This document shows positions 7,543 to 13,957 of a stretch of 34,035 nt of DNA, piece after piece. The number at the start of each line of letters is the position of its first letter. Positions within the stretch are counted from its first letter, which is position 1. The position numbers were made by a program, and so were the translations under genes. Under the pieces are notes generated by a model. That model made no database searches and was not told the origin of the DNA. It saw only the letters and a program-made list of their open reading frames with translations. The stretch is from Christensenella sp. UBA4379 (GTDB lineage: Bacteria; Bacillota; Clostridia; Christensenellales; Aristaeellaceae). The DNA lies in assembly GCA_002391225.1 (NCBI GenBank), contig DGRV01000088.1, forward strand, positions 40,088 through 74,122. The letters are read 5' to 3'.

Positions 7543-7821
7543 TCAATCAAACATTTTCAGCGTCAAATCAGGATTTGCCTCCGCGGCGTCGGAAAAGACC
7601 TGGAGGAGCTTGTCTCCATAGGCGTCCAGGTTCCGCCGGATCATGGCGCAGGAAAACAGGTCGATCTCCGTTGGTCCCATCTCCGTCAGGCAGTCGTAGA
7701 GGGCGTCCAGGTTGCCGCCGTAATAGGGAGGAAGGGAGAGCTCCTTTTTGATCAGCTCGTGAGCGGTCTTTTTGTCCAGAAAGGCGGCCCCGTCCAGGAT
7801 GGCCCAGTGATTTTCGTACAT
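7543..7821 (-). CDS. Barstar-family RNase inhibitor
   Basis: A 92-residue cytoplasmic inhibitor resembling barstar. The diagnostic stretch ELSLPPYYGGNLDALYDCLTE (about residues 27-47) matches the barstar helix-2 region; D39 and D43 correspond to the two aspartates that plug the barnase active site, and Y33 to barstar Y29. The frame is open up to 7875, but only the methionine at 7821 has an SD (GAGGAAA) at suitable distance; the longer version would overlap the upstream gene. It starts 28 nt after the stop of the barnase-like gene, as expected for an immunity gene made together with its enzyme. The gene ends just before the tRNA promoter. Confidence 0.92.
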   Translation of the reverse strand: MYENHWAILDGAAFLDKKTAHELIKKELSLPPYYGGNLDALYDCLTEMGPTEIDLFSCAMIRRNLDAYGDKLLQVFSDAAEANPDLTLKMFD

Positions 7822-7849
7822 GTTCCGTTTCCTCATGTGTCCGGACGGG

Positions 7850-8596
7850 TCATTCCCGCTCGGTGATGTCCTCAAAGGTGTTATAGTGGTCCTCGGTATA
7901 GTAGATCAGCCCGTCGCTGGAATACAGGATCCGCTTTTCGTTGCGGTAGCCGCCGTCAAAATCAATATCGCACTCGTACCAGGTGCGGCCCTTCTTGGAG
8001 GGAAGAGAGCCCTCGTAATTCCTGAAGCGGTCGCCGCCGATGCTCTTGCCCGGCGCTACCTTCCACAGGTTGCCCCGACTGGCGACCCAGCCCAGGTTCT
8101 GCGCCTCTCTCTTGGTGATGTAGTTGTCCGGCAGGCGGCGGAACTGGCGGAGGTATTCGGCCACATGTTCCTTGTCGGTATACTGGCCGTCCTCGGTCAC
8201 GGTGATCTGAGGGACGGGCGCCGGGGAAGGGGAGGGGGTCTCCAGGATTCTGGAAACCTCGCCGTCACTCAGCTGATCCCGGCTGACAAAGCCGATTTCT
8301 TCTTCATACTCGATCAGGCACCAGGTAAGGCCCTGCTCGTCCTGCTCCTGATCGACGATCACGACCTTTTCCCCGTAGGGGATCGGAAGCAGCTTTTTCG
8401 CGTCCGGGGACATATCGTCCAGCAGGAACACGTCGTCCGCATTGGACCAGGCGTCCTGCGGAAAAGCGGAGACCGTCGGGGACGGGGTCGGCGTATTCTT
8501 TTTCTTTTTGCTCTTGGCCGCCGCCCCTCCCGCGACGCTCAGCAGCATCACCAGGATGAGCAGGACGGCGGAAATTTTCCGAAAGCTTTTTTTCAT
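7850..8596 (-). CDS. Secreted barnase-type ribonuclease with N-terminal SH3-like domain
   Basis: A 248-residue exported guanyl-preferring RNase. A signal peptide spans 1-27. A basic, Pro/Thr/Ser-rich linker follows (to about 45), then an SH3-like region (about 50-110, with PYGEKVVIVDQ and GFVSRDQL), a second Pro-rich linker (120-130) and a complete barnase domain (about 135-245). Barnase landmarks are all present: LPDNYITKREAQNLGWVAS, APGKSIGGD, and RILYSSDGLIYYTEDHYNTF. By alignment K162, E208, R218, R222 and H237 match barnase K27, E73, R83, R87 and H102, so it should be active. The start has an AGCGAGGT site. It lies 22 nt after dnaN and 28 nt before the barstar gene. The SH3-like part may bind cell wall; that is inference. 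Confidence 0.93.
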   Translation of the reverse strand: MKKSFRKISAVLLILVMLLSVAGGAAAKSKKKKNTPTPSPTVSAFPQDAWSNADDVFLLDDMSPDAKKLLPIPYGEKVVIVDQEQDEQGLTWCLIEYEEEIGFVSRDQLSDGEVSRILETPSPSPAPVPQITVTEDGQYTDKEHVAEYLRQFRRLPDNYITKREAQNLGWVASRGNLWKVAPGKSIGGDRFRNYEGSLPSKKGRTWYECDIDFDGGYRNEKRILYSSDGLIYYTEDHYNTFEDITERE

Positions 8597-8618
8597 TCAA
8601 ATACCTCGCTGCTTTTGA

Positions 8619-9737
8619 TCAGTCGAACGTGCGGATCGGCAGCACCAGGTAGCTGAACTGGTTCCCTTCCTCCGGCAGCACCAGGCAGGGGGAGATATTG
8701 GTCTTGAAGCACATCCGCATCCGGTCGCCTTCCACGTTGCGGATGACGTCCATCAGGTAATTCGCGTTGAAGGAGATGCGCAGGGGGCTGCCCTGGGTCA
8801 GCACGGGAAGCTCCTCCCGAACGTCCCCGCGTTCCGCGCGGGAGCTCATGTAGAGGACGTTTTCCTGAATGTCCAGGGTGATCAGGTTGTTTTTCCCCTC
8901 CCGGGCCATCAGGCTGCAGCGCTCCAGCGCTTCCAGCAGCGGCGTCTTTTCCACCGTGACCACCGTGCTGCTCTCCGACGGGAGGACGTGGCGGTAATCG
9001 ATGAATTCCCCGGTCAGAAGGGAGGTATACACCTTGACGTTCTCAAAGGAAATCATGATGTGGGTCTGGTTGAAGGTCAGGGTAACCTTCTTTTCATCAT
9101 CGTCCGGCAGCATTTTGGAAAGCTCGTTCATGATCCGGCCAGGAACGATGGCCTTGATCACGTCCTGACCGTCCTGCACCTCGTTTTCCGCCGCCACGCA
9201 CTGCAGGGAAAGACGGAACCCGTCCAGGCCCACCAGTCTGGTTTCCGTCCGGCCGCACTCCACCAGCACGCCGGTCAGCACCTTGTGGCTTTCGTCGTTG
9301 GACACGGCGAACATCACGTGAGAGATGGCGGTTTTAAGCTGTCCGCAGGTCAGGATGATCACGTTCCCGCCGGTGACGTCCGAGATCACGGGAAAATCCT
9401 CCGTGGACATACCGATCATGTTGGTCTTGCTGCCGCTGGCCCGAATGACGGCCCGGCCGCTGTCGTCGATATCGATTTCGGCCTCCCCGCCGGACTGCCT
9501 GCGCATCAGCTCATTGAGCAGGCGGGCGGGCAGGAGGATTTCGCCGTCTTCGGCGATTTCCGAGGCGATCTGGGTTTTGACGGTGATTTCCCCGTCCGTG
9601 CAGGTAAGCAGCAGGCCGTTTGGATTGCTTTCCATCATGACGCACTCATACGCCTGCTTGACAGGACGGACAGCGATGGCGCGGGTGACCATGCCCAGGC
9701 CGTAGTTGATTTCGCTGATGTTGACGTGAAACTTCAT
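8619..9737 (-). CDS. dnaN: DNA polymerase III beta subunit (sliding clamp)
   Basis: The ring-shaped processivity clamp of the replicative polymerase. Three clamp domains are recognisable across 372 residues, with MIGMSTEDFPVI, VLTGVLVE, LVGLDGFRLSL and the C-terminal YLVLPIRTF, the strand that lines the partner-binding pocket. An in-frame ATG at 9746 overlaps the SD itself (AAAGGATG), so ATG 9737, 8 nt after AAAGGA, is the more likely start. Upstream lies a DnaA-box-rich AT-rich region, but dnaA, normally the gene before dnaN in Bacillota, is replaced by an unrelated operon. Downstream, the barnase-like and barstar genes follow with short gaps and no terminator, so they may be cotranscribed. 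Confidence 0.97.
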   Translation of the reverse strand: MKFHVNISEINYGLGMVTRAIAVRPVKQAYECVMMESNPNGLLLTCTDGEITVKTQIASEIAEDGEILLPARLLNELMRRQSGGEAEIDIDDSGRAVIRASGSKTNMIGMSTEDFPVISDVTGGNVIILTCGQLKTAISHVMFAVSNDESHKVLTGVLVECGRTETRLVGLDGFRLSLQCVAAENEVQDGQDVIKAIVPGRIMNELSKMLPDDDEKKVTLTFNQTHIMISFENVKVYTSLLTGEFIDYRHVLPSESSTVVTVEKTPLLEALERCSLMAREGKNNLITLDIQENVLYMSSRAERGDVREELPVLTQGSPLRISFNANYLMDVIRNVEGDRMRMCFKTNISPCLVLPEEGNQFSYLVLPIRTFD

Positions 9738-10234
9738 TTGATTCATCCTTTCGTTGGGCGGGAAAACGAGACGGGGCTTCCCGGACCCTGACAGTGGTTA
9801 TGGTATTATATATAACGTAGTAGCAGTAGACCCTGGGCAAGTTGTGCACAAAAGGTGAAAACGTACAGGTTTCCGCGTTTTACAGGAAAACGCGGAGGGA
9901 AAAAACTGTGGAAAATTGATGATTTATCCACAACATATTATGACATAAAACCAGATGAAATTCAAGAAAAAGCTGATATTTGTTGATTGTGGTTTGTTAT
10001 CGGACCATCTGTTTTCGTTTATTCATTTATGAAACGGGAAAACAGATGATCAGACCGGAGAAGCCGGTGCGAAAATCCCCGTTATCCACAGAATCCACAG
10101 CCGGTGTTTTCCCGGCCTGGGGAAAAGGTCCCTGAGGCCGAAACGCCTTTTCTTCGGGGGATTGCCGGAGAAAAGGAAGAAAGCGGCCCGCGGCGGCGGA
10201 CGGCTTTATCCGCACTTTGCTGTGGAAAACCCGC
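9738..10234. other. oriC-like intergenic region with DnaA boxes
   Basis: A 497-base gap with no gene. Perfect DnaA boxes TTATCCACA lie at 9924-9932 and 10082-10090 (plus). One-mismatch boxes are at 9907-9915 (minus, TTTTCCACA), 10206-10214 (plus, TTATCCGCA) and 10221-10229 (minus, TTTTCCACA). A weaker GAATCCACA directly follows the second perfect box. The segment 9930-10035 is clearly AT-rich compared with the surroundings and could be the unwinding element. Hairpins occur at 9873-9895 (CCGCGTTTT/AAAACGCGG) and 10006-10048 (CATCTGTTTTC/GAAAACAGATG). Next to dnaN this fits a chromosomal origin, but the absence of dnaA leaves room for a remnant or a DnaA-regulated dnaN promoter. Confidence 0.65.
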
Positions 10235-10798
10235 TCAGTTGACCCAGCGGAGGGAGGAAGCGAAAGCCACCAGGTTGGACAGATCCGTCCGGTCGGTATA
10301 GACGGCGTAAGCGGCGGAATCGTCCGAAAAACAGAAGCAGTGCCTGTTTTCGCCCTTCAGATAGATGGAGGGCATCGAAAGGATCGAAAAGCCGTCCCGG
10401 TCGTCGATGCGGACGGAGGCCGGCGTGAGCCCGGGGGAAAGCAGCAGGGGGGAAGCCAGGGCGGGCTGGACACAGGACACCGTGAAAGCGGGATATTCCA
10501 TCGTGACCAGCAGGGCGGTGTTTCCCTCATAGGGAACGGAACGGATCTCCCCCTCGAAGGCCTGGCTCGGTGCGGCCGGAAGCGGCAGGGAAAAAAGCTG
10601 GGACAGGGCCCGGGCGTTCCCGGTGGACAGGGAGGGAACCGGGTCCGGGAATTCCGCCTGGACGGCGGAGGCCGCGGAGGCGGGGGAGGTTTTCGCGCCG
10701 GGCTTTACGATCAGCAGGGCGATCAGGGAAAAGAACAGGGCGCAGACCGCGAAGATCAGGAGGGAGCCGATCCATTTTTCCCATTTTCTGAACGTCAT
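10235..10798 (-). CDS. Membrane-anchored hypothetical protein, 187 aa
   Basis: No family recognised. One N-terminal transmembrane helix (about residues 10-33, GSLLIFAVCALFFSLIALLI) is preceded by a basic stretch, so the remaining ~150 residues should face outside, or the helix may act as an uncleaved signal anchor. The extracytoplasmic part is Ala/Pro/Ser-rich at first and then a compact globular-looking domain with several short beta-like segments. Its ATG overlaps the stop of the GNAT gene (ATGA), with GGAGAAAA as ribosome binding site, so translation is coupled. It is the last gene of the three-gene operon and ends at the edge of the oriC-like region. Confidence 0.75.
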   Translation of the reverse strand: MTFRKWEKWIGSLLIFAVCALFFSLIALLIVKPGAKTSPASAASAVQAEFPDPVPSLSTGNARALSQLFSLPLPAAPSQAFEGEIRSVPYEGNTALLVTMEYPAFTVSCVQPALASPLLLSPGLTPASVRIDDRDGFSILSMPSIYLKGENRHCFCFSDDSAAYAVYTDRTDLSNLVAFASSLRWVN

Positions 10799-11331
10799 GA
10801 ATTTTCTCCGGATTCTTTGAAGAGCGCCATCTGAATGACGTCATGGTAAGCGCCTTCCCGGTAGATTTCCTTTTTGAGGACGCCTTCCCGGACAAAGCCG
10901 CATTTTTCGTAGGCGCGCAGGGCGGACAGGTTAAAGTCCATCACGGAAACCTTCAGCTTGCGCAGGTTGAGCTCGGAAAAGCCGAAGTGGGTCAGCACCT
11001 GCAGGGCGTCCGTCCCGTATCCCTTTCCCCGGAAGGATTTTTCCCCGATAAGGATGGCCAGCTCGCCCAGGCGGTTTTTCCAGTCGATCTTGATAAAGCC
11101 GCAGCGGCCGATCAGGATGCCGGAGCCGAGGGTTTCGATGGCGAACTGGTATTCTCCGTGGGTGAAGCTGCTCTGGCCGGCGGCCCAGCGGGCCTCGTCC
11201 TCCCGGGAGGAAGGGTAGAGCATCCCGCTCATCGCGCCGCGCATGGTTTCGTAGTCGTTGACGAAGCGCTGCGTGTCGTTCAGATCGCTCTGCTCCAGCG
11301 CGCGGAGATTGACAAGCTTTCCCTGGTACAT
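10795..11331 (-). CDS. GNAT-family N-acetyltransferase (RimJ/RimL-like)
   Basis: A 178-residue cytoplasmic acetyltransferase using acetyl-CoA. The N-terminal start GKLVNLRALEQSDL is typical of the RimJ/RimL branch. The acetyl-CoA pyrophosphate loop is RGKGYGT at about residues 121-127, followed by the conserved helix and NLSALRAYEKCGFVREG, the usual motif B region. Members modify ribosomal protein N-termini, amino sugars or antibiotics; the substrate here is not evident. It starts 4 nt after the phosphodiester glycosidase stop and overlaps the next gene by 4 nt, so it is the middle cistron of a coupled operon. Confidence 0.9.
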   Translation of the reverse strand: MYQGKLVNLRALEQSDLNDTQRFVNDYETMRGAMSGMLYPSSREDEARWAAGQSSFTHGEYQFAIETLGSGILIGRCGFIKIDWKNRLGELAILIGEKSFRGKGYGTDALQVLTHFGFSELNLRKLKVSVMDFNLSALRAYEKCGFVREGVLKKEIYREGAYHDVIQMALFKESGENS

Positions 11332-11335
11332 CGGA

Positions 11336-12646
11336 TCACTTCGCCTCCTCTGTGAGGATCAGGGCGTTCCCGACCCTGGTTTCCGAACGGTTGCCGCCGG
11401 AATTGTCCGAACGGGTAAAGGGCTGGCCGCTCAGCTGGGACGGGGTGACCATCGTGGCGGAGGGCCCGCCGTCCAGGTTGACGGCGTCCTGGGCGCCCAG
11501 GTCCAGAAGGACGGTCTGCGCCCAGTCCAGCTGCATACCGTAGCTGCCGGCGCGGTAGCCCTCGATCACGAGGAAAAACCAGCTGCCGTCCGCCCGCCGG
11601 GCGGCGATGTTTCTGGCGTGGTGGGAATAAAAATATTCCTTCCGCTCGTCCAGCTCCTGCACCTGGGTGATGTCTGCCTTCTTGCCGTCCAGGAGGAGGA
11701 GGGGACCATAGTCCGGCCTACCGCCGCCGCTGATCACGACGGCGTCGTCAAACACGGGATCCGCGTGGCAGGTGATGTAGACCCGGTCGCCGGGCTGCAG
11801 GAAGGAAAGCTTGTCCGCCGCCGCGCCCAGGGCCGAGAGGACCATTGTGCCGGGTTCCAGGAGCAGGCCCTTGCGGTTGGCGTTTTCCTGGAACCCGGCA
11901 GCCCCCCATGCCTCCCGGATTACGCCGGTGACGGTCTGGTGGGTGCGGATCGTCCCGGCCGTATCAATGAGGAAATCCGTTCCCCCGTGGGTGTAGGTGC
12001 TGGCTTCGTAGCGCGGGGTGTAGAGGACCAGCTCGTTGTCCTTCCGCTCTTCGACCACGTTCATGGGGATGCTCTTTTCCGCCCGGTCCAGACGGGGGGC
12101 GTTCAGAGCGCTGATGGGGAAATTGTCCAGGATCAGCCGGGCGCCGCGCTGGACGGAAAGGGTCAGCGTCGGGTTCGGGCGGCCGACGATCATCCGCGCG
12201 TCCCGGGTAAAGCCAATGGCCCAGCCGTTTTCAAACTCACCCAGGGTCAGCCATTCGCCGTCCGCCATGTTGCAGCCGACGGGCCCGCCGTTGCCCTCGT
12301 CAAAGAAATCGCCGTTGACCGCCCCTAAAAAGGAGCCGGGCAGGCTGTCCAGGCTGCTTTTGACCATGGTCGAGGTCATCGTCAGGTTATCCCGGATTTT
12401 GCCGCGGCCGAGGACATTGCTCACATGAAGGCGGGGATTGACGTTCGGGTTCACGTCCAGCAGATGGACCCGCTGGGACATCCCGACGGAGCGGCTGGTG
12501 GGCGTCAGGTCGATCTGCTGATAGACGACCCCCTCCGCCAGCGGCAATTCCAGGCGGACCCGCGGGGTAAACTCCGTAAAAGAAAGGCCGAAGGCCGTCA
12601 CGGGCAGAAAGATCAGGATCAGCAGAAACCCTGCCAGGCGTTTCAT
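11336..12646 (-). CDS. Secreted phosphodiester glycosidase (NAGPA-domain) protein
   Basis: A 436-residue exported protein with signal peptide at 1-22 (LLILIFLPVTAFG). The NAGPA-type domain of phosphodiester alpha-GlcNAcase is visible by VNGDFFDEGNGGPVG around residue 105-120 and the hallmark VNLDGGPSATMV near the C-terminus, followed by a GNALIL-type last strand. Bacterial members act on sugar-phosphodiester linkages in the envelope and exopolysaccharide, so a role in cell-wall or capsule turnover is likely. The frame is open to 12670, but AAGGAGGG lies 8 nt before ATG 12646, which also gives a clean signal peptide. It is the first gene of the operon, under the promoter at 12685-12713. Confidence 0.9.
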   Translation of the reverse strand: MKRLAGFLLILIFLPVTAFGLSFTEFTPRVRLELPLAEGVVYQQIDLTPTSRSVGMSQRVHLLDVNPNVNPRLHVSNVLGRGKIRDNLTMTSTMVKSSLDSLPGSFLGAVNGDFFDEGNGGPVGCNMADGEWLTLGEFENGWAIGFTRDARMIVGRPNPTLTLSVQRGARLILDNFPISALNAPRLDRAEKSIPMNVVEERKDNELVLYTPRYEASTYTHGGTDFLIDTAGTIRTHQTVTGVIREAWGAAGFQENANRKGLLLEPGTMVLSALGAAADKLSFLQPGDRVYITCHADPVFDDAVVISGGGRPDYGPLLLLDGKKADITQVQELDERKEYFYSHHARNIAARRADGSWFFLVIEGYRAGSYGMQLDWAQTVLLDLGAQDAVNLDGGPSATMVTPSQLSGQPFTRSDNSGGNRSETRVGNALILTEEAK

Positions 12647-12684
12647 GGCGGAAGCCCTCCTTATCCGCAAACATTTTCTTGTTT

Positions 12685-12713
12685 ATTATAATCGAAAGAA
12701 ATGGAAATATCAA
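12685..12713 (-). promoter_or_regulatory. Sigma-A promoter of the glycosidase operon
   Basis: On the minus strand, TTGATA (12708-12713), 17-nt spacer and TATAAT (12685-12690), about 38 nt before the start codon. Confidence 0.85.
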
Positions 12714-12794
12714 ATCATTTTGCCAAGGTTTACAACCGTTTGTCCGCTTTCATGTTGAAAATGGTCGGCGCGGGTTAAGGAATGGACTTTTCAA

Positions 12795-12823
12795 TTGACA
12801 AAAGCCTGCGTTCGTTTTATACT
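12795..12823 (+). promoter_or_regulatory. Sigma-A promoter of the hydrogenase-signalling operon
   Basis: TTGACA (12795-12800), 17-nt spacer and TATACT (12818-12823). It is followed by a ~135-nt leader before the first start codon. Together with the divergent promoter at 12685-12713 this accounts for the 12647-12964 gap. Confidence 0.85.
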
Positions 12824-12845
12824 CTTTTTAAGGTTCAACCGGCTC

Positions 12846-12940
12846 GGCCCGCACACGTTATGTTCCCTGTGGATAGAACAGGATCATCATAGGAAAATCA
12901 AAGGAAAATTCTCTTCTTTCATCATTTTCCCATGCGGGCC
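12846..12940 (+). promoter_or_regulatory. Structured 5' leader of the hydrogenase-signalling operon
   Basis: The leader is closed by GGCCCGCA (12846-12853) pairing with TGCGGGCC (12933-12940). Inside is a second stem GGAAAAT / ATTTTCC (12903-12909 with 12924-12930). The SD (GAGGTGA, 12954-12960) lies 14 nt after the closing stem. No known riboswitch class was recognised. A regulatory role is inference from the pairing and position. Confidence 0.5.
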
Positions 12941-12964
12941 ACAACCTATGTTTGAGGTGATTTC

Positions 12965-13345
12965 ATGACCATTCAGGATATGGCGGATGTTCTCCACGCC
13001 CGGGTGCTGATCGGGAAGGAAAGGCTGGATACCCCGGTGTATACGGCCTGCTGTTCGGACCTGATGAGCGACGTGCTCGCCTTTGTCGATGAAAAAACGG
13101 TGCTGATCACGGGGCTGACCAATCCGCACGTCATCCGCACCAGCGAAATGCTGGACCTGAAATGCCTGGTGTTCGCCCGGGGCAAGGTGCCCACGGACGA
13201 CATCCTGGAAGGGGCGGACGAGCTGGGCATGGTGGTGCTGCATACGAAAATGACGGCCTTCACCGCCTGCGGCCTGCTGTATGAGGCGGGCCTGCGCGGC
13301 GTGCCGGTGCCGGCCGAATGGCACCAGGGAGGGAGCGTCTCATGA
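12965..13345 (+). CDS. DRTGG-domain protein
   Basis: A 126-residue cytoplasmic protein resembling the stand-alone DRTGG (HPr-kinase N-domain-like) proteins that accompany sensory [FeFe]-hydrogenases in Clostridia. The region 15-115 shows the alternating beta/alpha pattern, with TVLITGLTNPHVIRTSEMLDL and CLVFARGK. It is paralogous to the 114-residue protein at 15586-15930: both have a Cys-containing helix start (ACCSDLMSDV and YACDLLSWV), a central ligand-binding-like strand and a VVLHT/VVLSS strand near the end. Such domains are thought to bind ligands and regulate partners. SD GAGGTGA is ideally placed. It is the first gene of the operon, and its stop overlaps the start of the next gene (ATGA). 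Confidence 0.8.
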   Translation: MTIQDMADVLHARVLIGKERLDTPVYTACCSDLMSDVLAFVDEKTVLITGLTNPHVIRTSEMLDLKCLVFARGKVPTDDILEGADELGMVVLHTKMTAFTACGLLYEAGLRGVPVPAEWHQGGSVS

Positions 13346-13770
13346 ACGGTCTGATCCATTCGGAATACCCGCGGGAAACAGCGGATTATACCCATGCCGG
13401 CGAGGCCAGCGCGGACATCAAGCGGAAGCTCAAGCAGCTGGGCGTCAGCGCCAGCGTCATGCGGCGGGTGGCCGTCGCCTCCTACGAGGTGGAGCTCAAC
13501 CTGGTGATCCATTCAGACGGCGGCGTGCTGTCCCTGGACGTCTATCCGGACAGCATCCTCCTGGTGTCCAAGGACCGGGGGCCCGGCATCCCCGACCTGG
13601 AGATGGCCATGAAGGAGGGCTATTCCACCGCCAACGAGGAGGCCCGCGCCCTGGGCTTCGGCGCCGGCATGGGCCTGCCCAACATGAAGCGCAACGCGGA
13701 CGGCTTTGAAATCGAAAGTGAAGTCGGCAAAGGAACAGAGATTCGGATGAGCTTTAATATTAATGGGTAA
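13342..13770 (+). CDS. RsbW/SpoIIAB-like anti-sigma factor kinase (HATPase_c)
   Basis: A 142-residue stand-alone GHKL ATPase. The N-box is EVELNLVIHS, the G1 box DRGPGIPD and the G2 box GFGAGMGLPNMKRNAD, so ATP binding should be intact. This size and order of motifs match serine kinases that act on STAS-type partners in switch modules, yet no STAS gene is present here; the neighbouring DRTGG proteins could be the partners (inference). The frame begins at 13318, but ATG 13342 overlaps the preceding stop and has GGGAGGGAG upstream. It is followed directly by heptamer repeat element H1, which starts 6 nt after the stop. Confidence 0.85.
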   Translation: MNGLIHSEYPRETADYTHAGEASADIKRKLKQLGVSASVMRRVAVASYEVELNLVIHSDGGVLSLDVYPDSILLVSKDRGPGIPDLEMAMKEGYSTANEEARALGFGAGMGLPNMKRNADGFEIESEVGKGTEIRMSFNING

Positions 13771-13776
13771 TATTCA

Positions 13777-13933
13777 AATGCGTAATGCCTAATGCGTAAT
13801 GCGTAATTCGCGCCTGGAGGCGCGGAGTTACTCTGATCTGCAACCGGCGCTTGCGCCGCATCCCAATTACGCATTACGAATTATGCATTACGAATTACGA
13901 ATTATAAGAATTGCGTATTAAGAATTACGAATT
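13777..13933. repeat. Heptanucleotide inverted repeat element H1
   Basis: The left arm (13777-13810) is a tandem of 7-mers: TAATGCG, TAATGCC, TAATGCG, TAATGCG, TAATTCG. The right arm (13865-13933) carries the complementary family (ATTACGC, ATTACGA and decayed forms) and is longer. The centre contains two small GC hairpins, GCGCC/GGCGC and CGGCGC/GCGCCG. The element lies between the RsbW-like stop and the TTG start of the hydrogenase gene. Confidence 0.85.
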
Positions 13934-13957
13934 CATTTTATCGGGGGGGTTCGACGT

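Noticed and set aside
12846..12940. Considered as a known riboswitch or a Rex operator
   Set aside because: No TTGTTAAnnnnnnTTAACAA-type site and no recognised riboswitch core sequence were found.
13777..13933. Heptamer arrays considered as a CRISPR array or integron attC site
   Set aside because: Units are 7 nt, contiguous and without spacers; no cas or integrase genes are present.
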